This document shows, piece after piece, positions 11,451 to 22,607 of a stretch of 64,000 nucleotides of DNA (position 1 is the first letter of the stretch; each line of letters begins with the position of its first letter). The notes under the pieces were generated by a model. That model saw nothing but the letters and a program-made list of their open reading frames with translations. It had not been told where the DNA came from and did no database searches. The DNA lies in assembly GCA_951640195.1 (NCBI GenBank), contig OX621173.1:1467780-1531779 (forward strand), given 5' to 3'. The stretch comes from Porpolomopsis calyptriformis (taxonomy: Eukaryota > Basidiomycota > Agaricomycetes > Agaricales > Hygrophoraceae). The position numbers and the translations under genes were made by a program.

Positions 11451-12040
11451 AAAGACAACTGGAAGCTCCCAGATAGTTATTACACTTTTTTAGTAGATCC
11501 TTGTAAAGCTTAATAACTAAGGTGTATATATTAAAGATAACTGAAGGCTTCTGAAATAGTTATTATAATTTTTGGCATATTCTTATAAATCTTAGTAGCT
11601 AAGGTATTTGTATTTGAAAGCTTCTAAAATAGTTACTATAATTATTTGGTAGCTTCCTATAATACCTAGCAGCTAAGATATTTATACTAAAGATAACTAG
11701 GAATTCCTAAAGTAATTATTATATTCTTTAGTAAATCCCTATAATTATTTAGTTGCTCCCTATAAATACCTAGTAGCTAAGGTATTTATACTAAAGATAA
11801 CTGGGAACTCTCAAAGTAATTATTATACTCTTTAGTACATTCCTATAAAGCTTAGTAGTTAAGGTAAAGATAATTGGAAGCTTCCAAATAGTTATTATAT
11901 ATTTTAGTAGACCTATATAAAGCTTAGTAGATATATTAAAGATAATTGGAAGCTTCCAAAAATAATTATTATATTCTTTTGGTAGATCCCTATTAAACTT
12001 GGTAGCTATAGTATTTATATTAAGATAACTAAGAGTAGTA
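11451..12040. repeat. Degenerate minisatellite, about eight units of ~82 bp
   Basis: Units begin with AAAGATAACTGGAAGCTTCC-like sequence and continue through AGTTATTATA, TTTAGTAGATCCCTATAAA, GCTTAGTAGCTAAGGTATTT. Unit starts are near 11451, 11533, 11612, 11689, 11793, 11866, 11938 and 12022. Each unit has an internal short palindrome (GGAAGCTTCC). The copies are diverged. No coding function. Confidence 0.75.
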
Positions 12041-12168
12041 ACTGTATCTATAACTAGAATACTAGGAAAATGTTAGTAAAGTTCATAGTAGATAGAATCT
12101 CTCAATATATCTTTAGTAGTACTATGTTTCACCTTTAAAGCTTACTAATATGCTTTAAAAGTATATAT

Positions 12169-12344
12169 ATTAGCAAAACCTAATTTTAGGCACTCTATAA
12201 TAAACTATAGAATACTACAAAGTACTCTACAGAACTCTGTAGATTGACAGATCTATATAGACATATAATCTTTTCTACAGTAATCTATAGTCCAACTACA
12301 AGTAGCTACATAGTTCCTTATAGACAAATTAGGTTTTTCTAATG
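12169..12344. mobile_element. MITE-like repeat, copy 2 (176 bp)
   Basis: Starts ATTAGCAAAACCTAATTTTA and ends with the near reverse complement AAATTAGGTTTTTCTAAT. The interior matches copy 1 at 10332-10485, with a local duplication (CTACAGAACTCTGTAG) that makes it longer. The inverted ends are better preserved than in copy 1. The flanks do not give a convincing target duplication. Confidence 0.6.
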
Positions 12345-12604
12345 AACTCAAACTAGCCAGATATACATTACACACATATTCAAGGGATCTTTTATACTTT
12401 ATCCTACTAATTCTTCACATATTAGTTTCTAGTAGCCTGTTCTTTCTTCTATTCCTTTACTCCACCCTATACTAGCCTAATATGTGCAAGCTTGTAGTAT
12501 AGGTGAACAGCTGTAGGTTGTATCTTTCAGTCAAAATATAATAAAAATAGTTTGAAACTTACCTAAGCTAAGAAGAAAACTAGGGTAAATCTTGCAATCG
12601 AGTT

Positions 12605-12815
12605 TGTCACAACTGTAGTTGCAAGTCTTCTCATTGATTACAAGGCAGGCCTTGGAGCTTAATAAGTCTAAAAGGATATAGAAAAAGGTTCTGACAGGAA
12701 CGTCTTCATAAAGGGTAATGATTGCTTCAGTGTTAAGTTTGACTTCTACAAAGAAGTTCTGTTGTGGGTTAAATCCGTTATGTGCCTCTGCTGAGAGTTT
12801 AGGGAATATAGGCAT
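12605..12815 (-). CDS. Terminal open frame of element A, no stop inside the element
   Basis: From the ATG at 12815 the frame reads MPIFPKLSAEAHNGFNPQ, then FFVEVKLNTEAIITLYEDV and FFYILLDLLSSKACLVI, ending KTCNYSCD at the element edge after 70 codons plus one base. The homologue in copy C has the same length. An in-frame ATG 15 bases upstream (12830) exists only here. The reading frame goes on into the interrupted retrotransposon in the frame of its pol gene (KLDCKIYP). No domain is recognised. A promoter with TATATA (about 12960) lies upstream, shared with the divergent gene. It may be the N-terminus of a gag-like ORF whose body would sit in an internal region absent here. Confidence 0.6.
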
Positions 12816-12934
12816 GAACGGTTGGCTCAATAGTCTTCAAGTTTGGGTTTCTCTTTCCTTGTTCTGATGGAAAGGAAGTCTGATGATTCTGATTGCATTC
12901 GTGCTACTACAAGTAATCTCACAGGAGGACAAAG

Positions 12935-13285
12935 TGATGATCCACTTCACCCTCAGGGTTTATATAGTATTTCTAAAATAGGAGTCATTATGAGTTAGCC
13001 TCCGCAATCACCCCATTTTCTATTGTTCACAGCCTTCAATTAAGGTTTGCTATTGTTCCTAGTCATACTGCGGAAGGCTGTGTGCTTCTGATGACTCAAT
13101 TCTATTAGGCATAGCCTTCCGCAGCACGAGGCTGTGTTGTCCCATAACTGGTTTCTATTGTTCTTCTGGTTATGAGATTGCCGTTGTTTCTATCTCTTGT
13201 CCAGTGTATCGGGTTTCTCTTCTTCGACTAAGGAACCTCCTTTTGGTCCTCCCTTTGTTTGTGAGCATATAAAAGGTGTGGAGCT
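12935..13285. promoter_or_regulatory. Divergent promoter region of element A with conserved palindrome
   Basis: Between the two gene starts of copy A lie a TATA motif for each direction (TATATAG near 12960 on the minus side, CATATAAAAGG near 13265 on the plus side). A palindrome CTGCGGAAGGCT...AGCCTTCCGCAG lies near 13065-13125. The same palindrome is present in copy C (47363-47374 with 47408-47419) and, with changes, in copy B (near 24670-24730). Conservation across the three copies suggests a binding site or structure used by the element. Confidence 0.6.
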
Positions 13286-13321
13286 GTATCCCTATACTTC
13301 AGTTCAATCTTTATTAATCAT

Positions 13322-14150
13322 CATGACTTCCTCCCACCAAGGCCATTACGTCCGATTCTTCAAGCAGTCTGGGGTGGTGCACCACACTGCTCCTGTCTTC
13401 CTCGATTGCAATTCCTTCCATTATTTCCTTCAGTGTACCCCCTCCGACACCAACCTTTGCTGGTCCTCCTTCTCTTGTTTTGCTTGCAGTGGCAAGCACA
13501 AAGTCAGGAAGTGTCCATATGTTCATTGGCCAATCTAGCACGTTTGTGGCTTGATAGAGGATCCGCTTGGTCTGTATCTTGTTTTGTTTTTATTAGTCTG
13601 TGTTTATTGATAATAGGCTTTTTTCTTTTTAGCTTGGGATGATGATGCCCCTCCCCCTACTTCCAAGCTCCCTTTAGAGGAGTGAGTTGATTGGAGTTCT
13701 GATTGTTGGGGGTATCCCCTCCCCTTTGATGATGCTAAGCCTGAGGACTGGGCTGCCAGCCCCCCTTTCCGTCCTTGGACCCCTAGTCCAATGAGTGTTT
13801 TATCTAGTGGTAAGCCATCAATTCTCTCGCCCTCTTCATGTTTATTGACTCCATATTTCTTAGTAGAAGATTTGTCATTGTTGACCAATGTCAACGTCAA
13901 GATTGAGGAGGAGGAAGTTCCTCCCAGTTTGTTGTGGAGCCCTACCAACGATTGGTTGGGTGAGGAAGTGAGAAAGATAGCGATGGGTTTCATCGAAGGG
14001 AAGGCTGCTGAGTTGCAGGCCTCTGGTGGTGACACTAATGGGGCAATCTACTGGGGTAATAAGTTGGCTGCTTTAGATGGTCAAGTAGTTTCGAGTTTCA
14101 TAGAGTTTTTGAGGGACAGTATGGTGCAGGAGATTGCCAAGATGGACTAG
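13322..14150 (+). pseudogene. Zinc-knuckle-type three-exon gene of element A (broken copy)
   Basis: Exon 1 runs 13322-13569, exon 2 13633-13809, exon 3 13864-14150; the introns align with GT-AG introns in copy C. Exon 1 encodes HQGHYVRFFKQSGVVHHTAP and a Cys/His cluster CFACSGKHKVRKC (C-x2-C-x3-H-x4-C, one residue short of a classical CCHC knuckle). Exon 3 encodes EEEEVPPSLLWSPTNDWLGEE and ends DSMVQEIAKMD. A TAG interrupts exon 1 just after the knuckle (QH in copy C), and the first 5' splice site is GTCTGT instead of GTGAGT, so this copy is probably inactive. The protein would be roughly 235 residues. No family recognised; a nucleic-acid-binding role is inferred from the knuckle only. Confidence 0.6.
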
Positions 14151-14559
14151 TCTAAATAGTTAGTCAGACATGGACCCCCTTTTTTGTACAAATAGTCTCT
14201 GCTGCCAATAAAGACAGCTCCCCTCCAAAGAGAACAGACATAGAAAAGAAAGGAAAAGAATAGAAATTTAAGGGAGTGAACACCAATTTCATGACAGAGT
14301 TTCTCTTCAGTTCTGGGGAGTAATCAAATAGCATAATCCTAGGGGCAAGGGGGTGGTAGTTCATTGAAGTCTTCTTTGGTGAAGACATCTTAGAATTCAT
14401 GAAGGTAAGGAGGGATGATTTCTTTCTAGGTGCATTCCTTCTTGTGAGCTTTAGCAGCTTGATTGCAAGCTCTTGCAATTTAGTAGTTATCAAACAGATC
14501 TGTATAGCAGGAGTGAGATTGACTATGAGCAAATGATCTTCATCCTCCAGGGTGAGATT

Positions 14560-14900
14560 GTTGATGTTGAAGGAGTCAACCAAGGGATGACAGTCCAGGG
14601 GGCATCAATTGAAATCAAGAGTACCAGCCTTCCAATCCATAGAAGGGTTGTATGTCTTAAGCAAATCATATCTGAGGAAGATTTGTCCTTTACTAAGGTT
14701 GGTAATGCTGAAATTGATTTGTTCCACATGAGTTCTGACTGGTAATTTGAGGGTGACCATTTCCAAGATGGGGCTTTCAGTATTGGGCTGACCATCAGTG
14801 TTATATACTAGAATGGGTTGAGCTAGAGGGGTGGTGTGGAGACCACAATCTCAGATATACTTAACATTAATGTAGAAGCCTTTGCATCCACTATTGACAA
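14560..14900 (-). pseudogene. Protease-to-RT linker of second Ty3-like relic
   Basis: On the minus strand the sequence reads LPVRTHVEQINFSITNLSKG, QIFLRYDLLKTYNPSMDWKAG, which matches the end of a Ty3 protease (normally F-L-G-Y-D-W-L-K-x-H-N-P) and the stretch leading to RT. Several stops interrupt it. It is a fragment of the relic covering 12531-22454. Confidence 0.6.
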
Positions 14901-15569
14901 GAGTGGTGGCAGTGTGCTCTATACGATTGTTCAAGGTGATAAGGTGGGCTTTGAGGATGAGTTGACTTCCTTTGGATCCATGAATGAAGACATGAGGTTG
15001 CTTGAGTTTGTTCAGGGCTCAGATAGTATTCTCTGGGGAGAGGGTAGTAATTTCATTGATGGTGGATTGTACTATCTCACGTGAACATGCTGGGTGAGAC
15101 CAGTGCTGAAGAATGGAAATTGCTGAATTAGTATTACCCTTAATAGTATCAACAATATCTTGAGGGGTTGAAAGAGAGTTGACATCAATTGAATTGATAG
15201 AGAGAGATAGGGATTTGGGAATGGGGGTTTCAGGGTGTTCAATGTATTTGTCTGATGGAAAAGGCTTTAGAGACTGAGAAGAGACAATGGGGGTATTGGA
15301 TTCAGATATACTAGGTACTGTATATGCTGTCATAGGGAGAAAAGAAGAGTCTGAAACTGATACAAGTGTGTTCTACCAAAGCAAACAACTTCCAGTTGAA
15401 TAAAGGGAATGCATCTTCATTAACTGTTGACAAAATCTGATTCATCTTTGAAGGTGGGGGTATTATTTACTGAGCTGTGCTCCTCTGCAGAAAGGAGGTT
15501 CTTTAGCTTGTTGAGCTCTGTAATGGTTATATCATAGAAGAGGGTGTGGACATTGACCACTGCTTTCTC

Positions 15570-15640
15570 CTTGGGACAATCTCATCAGAATTGTCTGATC
15601 TCTCCACAATTGAAACAGCAGTAGACTTGATATGTCTTAT
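15570..15640 (-). pseudogene. Gag zinc knuckle of second Ty3-like relic
   Basis: The minus strand reads CCFNCGEIRQF, then two consecutive TGA codons, then DCPK. The Ty3 knuckle is C-x2-C-x4-H-x4-C with G-H-F-R-R-D-C, so His has become Gln and the paired Arg codons have become TGA-TGA. Confidence 0.65.
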
Positions 15641-16343
15641 CAATGTCCATGGGCTTCCCTTGACTGGCATGGATGATCCTGGTAGGGACCTGATGATCTC
15701 CAGAGGGTTGGACCTGGGGATGTGTTGGAAGAGTCCAGGGGATGAATCGTGAGGTAGTGGGGGCAACTGGCTGTTGAGCTTGTTCCTATTGTTGGAAATG
15801 TTCATGAAGCTGTCCAATGGCCAGGGCTTTGTTACAATAAGTTGACCATTTCATAGGGAGGGGAGGGTTGAGATAGAGTTAGCAAACAATGTCACAATGA
15901 ATGTTCTTTTTGAAAATGTGGATAACTTCTTTATCCTAGCTGCTAAGGCTAGCAAGTTTTGCCTTCATTTCAAATCTGACAATGTACTCCACAATCAAGG
16001 TAGATCCTTGTGCTATTGTCTCAATTTCCTCACAAGCATGCTGTTCTGAAGCAGTATCCTTGAAGCTCTTATTAAGACCAATTTTGAAGTTAGCCTAGGA
16101 AGGAAAGGTAACTAGGTTGCCTTGAGTGTCTATAGTGTTAAGGTAGTCATTGACAAACTGTTGAGCCTAGATGGCAGTGGTTCTTTCCTTCATGTATGAA
16201 AGGGTGATGAGGGCACATTCTATAGCAATAGTGATTCCTCAACTAGCTAGGAAGATGATCAATTGATAGTACTAGTCTTTGTAGGTCTTGGGATCACCAT
16301 TGAAAGTTCCTGGTTCAGTGAGCTTAATTTTGCTAGTGACTGC

Positions 16344-16566
16344 TGTTGGAATAACAAGCCTTACAGGGCTATAGGTTGGAAGCGGGAGTGTGCTCAGCTC
16401 GGAGCCTGTTCGGATTATGTAGTTATGTACTATCACGCTTATTCCGACTTACTTGGGATAACGGACCAGATTAGTGCCAGCGCACAGCCGCGTGGCTGTG
16501 CTGTATGTACAAAAACCCGAGGGTGATCCCGAATCACCCTCTGTGCTATTTCATCCCCGTCTTTTA
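16344..16566 (+). repeat. 5' LTR of copia element
   Basis: 223 bp, starting TGTTGGAATAACAAGCC and ending CCCCGTCTTTTA, so the ends are TG...TA rather than TG...CA. The duplication ACTGC directly precedes it. It includes a GCGCACAGCCGCGTGGCTGTGC hairpin-like stretch near 16479-16500. Confidence 0.95.
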
Positions 16567-16578
16567 GGTTATGAGCCC
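16567..16578 (+). promoter_or_regulatory. Copia primer-binding site matching initiator tRNA-Met anticodon arm
   Basis: The 12 bases after the LTR are GGTTATGAGCCC. Their reverse complement GGGCTCATAACC is the anticodon stem-loop of eukaryotic initiator tRNA-Met (CAT anticodon in the middle). Copia-type elements are known to prime from an internal half of this tRNA instead of its 3' end. Confidence 0.8.
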
Positions 16579-16635
16579 TGCGTAACCACTCGCAGTCATA
16601 TTTTCCTTTACTACTAGACTTACCATCATTCCACT

Positions 16636-19600
16636 ATGGGCACCATCGCAGCTACAACCTCTACCCCGCCAGCTTCAACCCCTCAAGCAACGACACTCTC
16701 GAGCGACACTTTACCTGCGAACGTCCCAAAGCTCGAAATCGACGGCTCAAACTGGGCCATCTGGTCATTTCGTTTCGAAGTTGCTGTGAAGGCTAAACGA
16801 AAATGGCGGCATTTTGTAGGAGGACAAAGGCCAGTTCACACCGGCATTGTTACCACTGATCAACAGGCCAAGCTCGACAAGTGGGATGAAGACGAGGCAA
16901 CCGCGATGTACCTCCTCACGCAACGGATCCCGGATTCGATTATCTTTCAGATCAAGGGGCTGACAACTGTTGCCGCCATGTGGAAACTTATCGTCGCTGA
17001 CTACACAGAGAAGGGAGCGTATGCAAAGACCGACCTGTGGCAAGACTTCCTGCAATCGAAGTGCGGAGAAAATGCCAACATCCGCGAATTCCTAACGGAA
17101 CTGCGCAGCAAGAAGGAGTGACTGGCGGCTGTCGACATCAAGATCGATGACAAGGACTACGCGTCAACGATACTATCAGCCATTCCGCATTCCCTATCAA
17201 CTTTCGCCGCAAGTATGGTAAGTGCTGCGAGGCTCCTAGCCTCCCAACAACCCAACGTCACCTCTCAAGACATCAAGCTGGATGCACTTATCGCGCTCAT
17301 CTCTGAAGAGTACGACAGGCAAGTCACTATGCGACAGCGGAAGCCTGGTCGGAACCAACGAAACCGTCGCGACGGCGATGAAGCAATATCAGTCGCACCC
17401 AATAACTCTAAACGACCTGGAAGACGAATGGGACAGCGAACAGCCGGTCCCAAGGACGAATGCTACAACTGTGGCAAGCGGGGGCACTTTTCTCAGGACT
17501 GTCTTGCACCCCGAAAGCCCAAACCCTCAGGCAGCGCGAATGCTGCAATCAATTCCGATTCGGAAGCCTGTTATACTTTCGAACCCGACGTTGAGTCCTC
17601 GAACGAATCGCGAACGACGACTGACCCACCCCACGATGGATGCACCTCCATGCCGGAGCTAGGCATTGTCACGAATGACGATGAGGGGGAGAATTACAAT
17701 GATAGATACGAGATGGATTGGTTCAACCAAGTAAATGCTGACTGTCATGACCCAGAGCGTTGCAGGCGGGATCTCGCATGCGATGACAATTCCGATGCAA
17801 GCACTCGTTTCATCACAGATGGAACACCAGTTGACCCCAACCCCATCATGATCGCATCAGTCGATGCTGAAGGAAACGCTGGCGAGATGTTAACAATCGA
17901 GTTATACAACTCTGGTGCAACCCAGCATATCAGTCCCTACCGAGGGAACTTCGAACAACTCACATCAATACCTCCCAAGACCCTCTCTGCCGCTAACAAA
18001 CAGAAGTTCAACGCTGTTGCCAAGGGCGATATGGTTATTGAAATCCTGAATGGATCGCGAACATCGAAAATACGACTCACGGATGTCTTATACTCGCCCG
18101 CTGTCGGATACATGCTTGTATTAATCGGACGACTTGATGAAGATGGATACTCCACAGACTTCAAACATGGAACTTGCACGATACGAAATCGCAATGGCGA
18201 TATAGTGGGGTGAATCCCCAAAAGCTGCCGAGGACTATACAAGGTCACCCACGATGCGCAAAACGAATCTGCGAATGCCATCGAAGACGCCATTGGTGTA
18301 ATGGACCTGCACAGTCGCCTGGGACATGTATCCCCCACTGCTGCTCGAAAGCTCATTGAAAAAGGCCTGGTCACCAGACTACGTCTTGACCCAAAGAAGG
18401 ATAGCAAATCTTTGTTTTGTGAAGCCTGTGTATATGCCAAGGCAATGCAAAAGTCCATCACAAGGGAGAGAGTTGGTGAGCGTGCCAAGAACTTCGGAGA
18501 CAAAGTACACACCGATGTGTGGGGACCGTCCCCAGTTGAAACACTCTGAGGGCAACGCTACTACGTCTCATTCACTGATGATGCGACACGACATACCTGG
18601 CTATACCCGTTAGCAAGAAAATCGGAAATGTTCGATGCCTACCAGAAGTATGAAGCATGGGCCCGGACCCAGCATGATGCCAAAATCAAGGTCCTCCACT
18701 CAGACCACGGAGGAGAGTATCTGTCGGAAGCGTTTGTTAGGCACCTAGAGGCTGCCGGAACTAAACAGAAACTCACAGTACACGACACCCCACAGCACAA
18801 TGGCATAGTGGAACGTCGAAATCGAACCATCCTTGAGAGGGTGCGCGCACTCATTTATGCAAGTGGACTTCTGTGATCGCTATGGGCCGAAGCCGCCGGA
18901 CACATCGTTTGGCTAATGAACCGCACGTCAACAAAGGCTCTCGACGGCATGATGCCGTATGAAGCACTGTATGGTCGGAAACCGAGCCTTAAAGGGCTAC
19001 AGGAATGGGGAAACCACGTATGGGTTAGAATTGAAGCAGGCGACAAACTTGGAGGCTGCGTTCGGAGAGGACGATGGATCGGATTTGACTCGAAAAGCAA
19101 TGGATATTGAATCTATTGGCCCGAAACCCACTCAGTCACTGTCGAACGGAATGTTTATTGGAACGAAGATGCCGCAACTGTCGAACGAAGTCTCGAAGGA
19201 GAGGATTTACCTGAGATTGCCGAGACTTATCCACAGCGCGCAGACACACCTGCACCCCCACCAACGCCCCCACCAGCACTGGAACCTCAACCAGCACCAG
19301 CACCGGAACCAGCACCAGCACCCCCAAGAATGATAATAGAAGTCCCCGATCGCCCCCGACGCGATCGAAAACCTAGCCAACGTATAGCAGACCTAATCGC
19401 AGGCAGAGGCATCACTTCCACCTCAAGAAGAGACCCAATTGTACCAACTGGAGTACAACTGCCAACAATCCCGACCACCACCGGACATGATACAGCCGAT
19501 GCCAACCAAATGCCGAATGACCAAGATGACCTGACAGCATCAATAGTCGAATACACGACTATGGAACCCAGTACCATTTCCACTGATCTAATCAATGAGG

Positions 19601-21204
19601 CCGGAATGCTAGCAGAGGCAAATGCAACCAAGGCTATCGAACCCCGCACACTTGCGGAAGCAAAATCACTTGTCGATTGGCCCGAATGGGAATCAGCCAT
19701 CATGGAGGAACTGAAGACGCTCGAAAGAGCAGGAACTTGGGTGATCGACTACCCACTGCCGGAAGCAAACATTGTCAGATCAAAATGGGTTTTCCGACTG
19801 AAGTGAAATGCCGCCAGAGAAATCGTACAGAGAAAGGCCCAACTTGTCGCGCAAGGATTCTCCCAACTTCCCGGAGTGGACTACTTTGATACGTTCGCAC
19901 CTGTCGCCAAGCTAGCAACAATCCGCACCTTCCTTGCCATATCCGCGCAGACTGATCTCGAACTACACCAGATCGACATCAAAGGCGCATATCTGAATGG
20001 CGAACTCACCAATGATGAGCGCATCTACATGCGCCAACCCCCCGGATATTCCGCCCCCAATTCCGATGGCCAAGTGTGCCGACTTATCAAAACAATCTAT
20101 AGCCTGAAGCAGTCGGGCCGCTGCTGGTACCAAAAACTCGTCGGAATCCTTGTCAACCAGATGGGATTCACTGTATGCAATGTTGATGAAGCTGTGTTCT
20201 TCCGTCGCAATGAAAAGTCCCAGATAATCATAGTTGTCCATGTCGACGACTGCACAATTGGGGCAACGAATCTTGATTTGATCGTCAGTTTCAAGTCGGA
20301 GATACAGAAACACCTCGAAATAACTGACCTCGGAGAGCTGCATTGGCTCTTAGGAATTGAAGTCATCCGCGACCGTAAATCCTGCACAATCTCGCTATCG
20401 CAGTGAGCCTATATTGATTCAATTGTGCATCATTTCGGATTCGATGACGACAAACCTGTATCGACCCCGATGGACCCACAAACCCGCCTAACGCAGGCGC
20501 AATCCCCTACGACACCCCTTGAATGTGCCCGGATGTGCAACATACCATATCGCGAAGCAGTCAGATCGCTGATGTACGCATCACTCGGAACCCGACCAGA
20601 TATATCGTTTGCCGTAACTACGCTTTCCCGATTCTCAAGTGATCCCAGAGAAGCTCACTGGGAAGCTGTAAAACGAGTATTCCGATACCTGAAGGGAACA
20701 AGGGACCTATGGTTGGTCTATGGGGGAGTCAAAAAGAAGCTCACTGGGTGGGCAGATGCAGATGGAAGCATGGCTGAGGACCGCCGTGCGATCTCGGGAT
20801 ACGCTTTCCTTATAAACGGCGGAGCTGTCTCCTGGAGCACCAAAAAGCAAGAAATCGTCTCGCTTTCCATGACCGAGAGTGAATATGTGGCTGTAACACA
20901 TGCAGCCAAGGAGGCCATTTGGCTCCGGTCGCTAACAAGCCAACTTTTCGGATTCGCTAACCCGGCAATAACCCTATTCTCCAACAACAAATCCGCCATC
21001 GCTCTCACACAAAACTTGCAGTATCACACCCAGATGAAACATATCGACGTATGCTACCATTTTATTCACTGGATCATCGAAAATGGGACCCTCAGACTCA
21101 TCTACTGTCCCACTGACGACATAATTGCGGACACCCTCACGAAAGCGCTACCATCTCCAAAAGTCAAGCATTTTGCTTTGGAACTCAGACTTAGCAAGGC
21201 TTGA
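16636..21204 (+). pseudogene. Copia gag-pol polyprotein, one frame with seven TGA stops
   Basis: The frame starts MGTIAATTSTPP and runs about 1520 codons. Visible parts are: gag (LEIDGSNWAIWSFRFEVAV); zinc knuckle CYNCGKRGHFSQDC near 17461; protease LYNSGATQHISP (catalytic Asp now Asn, codon 17908-17910); integrase H-H-C-C zinc finger (LHSRLGHVS...FCEACVYAK) and core (HTDVWGP, LHSDHGGEY, NGIVERRNRTI); RT with IDIKGAYLNGEL and VVHVDD; RNase H WADADGSMAEDRR to MTESEYVAV. Stops are at 17119, 18211, 18547, 18874, 19108, 19804 and 20404, all TGA, and most stand where the family has Arg (for example YRIYWPE, FRLKR). No indel breaks the frame. It ends AKA-TGA before the purine tract. Confidence 0.9.
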
Positions 21205-21211
21205 GGGGGAG

Positions 21212-21434
21212 TGTTGGAATAACAAGCCTTACAGGGCTATAGGTTGGAAGCGGGAGTGTGCTCGGCTCGGAGCCTGTTCGGATTATGTAGTTATATACTA
21301 TCGCGCTTATTCCGACTTACTCGGGATAACGGACTGGATTAGTGCCAGCGCACAGCCGCGTGGCTGTGCTGTATGTACAAAAACCCGAGGGTGATCCCGA
21401 ATCACCCTCTGTGCTATTTCATCCCCGTCTTTTA
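21212..21434 (+). repeat. 3' LTR of copia element
   Basis: 223 bp, same ends as the 5' LTR. It is followed by ACTGC (21435-21439). It keeps CG at three positions where the 5' copy has CA or TG, so part of the divergence is CpG transition. Confidence 0.95.
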
Positions 21435-21976
21435 ACTGCAGCCATTGATAGAGCAGGCAGAGGGTTGTTTGGGGGAGGTGGTGGCAGGTTTGAATCAGGA
21501 TCAGGGTCTGGGTTTGAGTCAGGGGGAGGAGCAGATGGTTCTTAGGGAGAAGGACTTGATTTTCTGGAAGAAAGGGAAGAAGAAGTAGAAGGAGGCAGGT
21601 CTGAAGGGTCTGGTTAGGGTTTGAATTCCATGGAGGTAAGAGTCTGCTTTCCTAAGATTACAGGTCTAGGGGAAGGTAACTTGGTCTGTGGAGGGGGTGT
21701 TCATTGAGATCTGAGACCTAGGAATGAAAATGGGGTTGGGGTCTCAGAAGATGGAAGTATGGAGTGCCTAGATATGAGCACAGAGATGGAGGGAAGGGGA
21801 GGGAGGACTTGCAATAAGAAGGGCAAGTGGACCTTGAGTTGGTCCTTAGGTGTGTTATATTCAAGTTCTTCATCTATTCTAGAAGCACTGTAGGAAGGTC
21901 TCTGTGGCAGGTGAGACATGGTTGCTTAGTGGTCTAGTACAAGATCAATCTCTTGTACATCTTAGGTTTTACATCA

Positions 21977-22279
21977 TCAAAAGATGTGAATGATAGGGAT
22001 GACAACTTGTTCTGACAAACAGTAGGGATAATAGACACAGATGCGGACTTGAAGGTGAACAACCAGCTCAACTTCAAGGAGTGTGAGGGGATTGTTTGGA
22101 TCCTCAATCAGGGATAAGGGGGCTGTATCAAAGGATTCCTCAGATGAGGATAACAAAGGGGAAAGAGGTGGGGATAGGGTGGAGTCAGGTTTATAGAATT
22201 CATCAACCAATAGGTTAAGCTGCTCTGTGAGAGAGTCTAGCTCAAGTGGTGACAAGTCTAGCACAGCAGCAGCAGTCAA
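21977..22279 (-). pseudogene. Gag N-terminal fragment of second Ty3-like relic
   Basis: A 100-codon stretch begins MTAAAVLDLSPLELDSLTEQ and is rich in Ser, Pro and acidic residues, as in fungal gag N-termini. It lies on the same strand as, and upstream of, the zinc knuckle at about 15600, with the copia element between them. It has no diagnostic motif; the call is positional. Confidence 0.4.
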
Positions 22280-22607
22280 ACATGCATTACTGATAAGCTT
22301 AGATGTTGAGGCCTAGGGAGGTTCAGGATCTGTGGGTGCATAGGGTGGAGGCAGCAATGGAGAATGAGAAGCCAGGTTGGGGGTCAACCTGAGTACTATG
22401 TGAGGATGTTCCAAAGAGTCTCTCATGGTTTCCCAGTTAAAAGAGGATGGCTTTTGTCATGAAATTGGCATTCACTCTCTTAAAATTCTGCTCTTTTCTT
22501 CACTTTTCTTCTTTTTTGCACTGTTTCTCTTTGGAAAGGGGCTATCTTTATTGGCAGCAGAAACTATTTATACAGAAGGGGAGTCTGTGTCCAATTAGTT
22601 ATTTAAA

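Larger units (their letters stand above)
12605..14296 (-). mobile_element. Copy A of a new 1.69-kb TG...CA element family, full length
   Basis: Read on the minus strand it begins TGTCATGAAATTGGTG and ends CTACAGTTGTGACA. It is flanked by perfect 5-bp duplications (GAGTT at 12600-12604 and 14297-14301 on the plus strand). Length is 1692 bp. The ends share only TGTCA/TGACA as inverted repeat, as in LTRs. It holds two divergent transcription units: a three-exon gene (plus strand, 13322-14150) and a promoter plus 70-codon ORF (minus strand, 12815-12605) that leaves the element with no stop. Other copies are at 22455-24950 (B) and 46164-54852 (C). It is either a very long solo LTR or a compact non-autonomous element; the sequence alone does not decide. 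Confidence 0.85.
16344..21434 (+). mobile_element. Complete Ty1/copia LTR retrotransposon, 5.09 kb
   Basis: Two 223-bp LTRs (16344-16566 and 21212-21434) differ at six positions, about 97% identity; three of the differences are CG versus CA or TG. A 5-bp duplication ACTGC flanks the element (16339-16343 and 21435-21439). The order is gag, protease, integrase, reverse transcriptase, RNase H, which defines copia. A primer site follows the 5' LTR and a purine tract (TTGAGGGGGAG) precedes the 3' LTR. The polyprotein is one frame with seven TGA stops and no frameshift. It sits in the derelict Ty3 element of the surrounding region. Confidence 0.95.
12531..22454 (-). mobile_element. Second derelict Ty3-like retrotransposon, broken by element A and by a copia element
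   Basis: Fragments on the minus strand are gag N-terminus (22279-21977), gag zinc knuckle (about 15640-15570), protease end and linker (about 14900-14560), and the start of the RT region (about 14480-14302, resuming at 12604). Element A (12605-14296) and the copia element (16344-21434) were inserted later; removing each restores continuity. Across element A the pol frame reads PRTEEKL then DCKIYP, exactly through the 5-bp duplication. Left of about 12530 the element is no longer recognisable. The zinc knuckle reads CFNCGEIRQF, two TGA codons, DCP, where the family has an R-R pair. Confidence 0.7.

Noticed and set aside
16636..21204. TGA reassigned to Arg or read through in this organism
   Set aside because: The LIM and F-box genes end in TGA where their proteins should end. 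Mutation of CGA in decaying elements is simpler.
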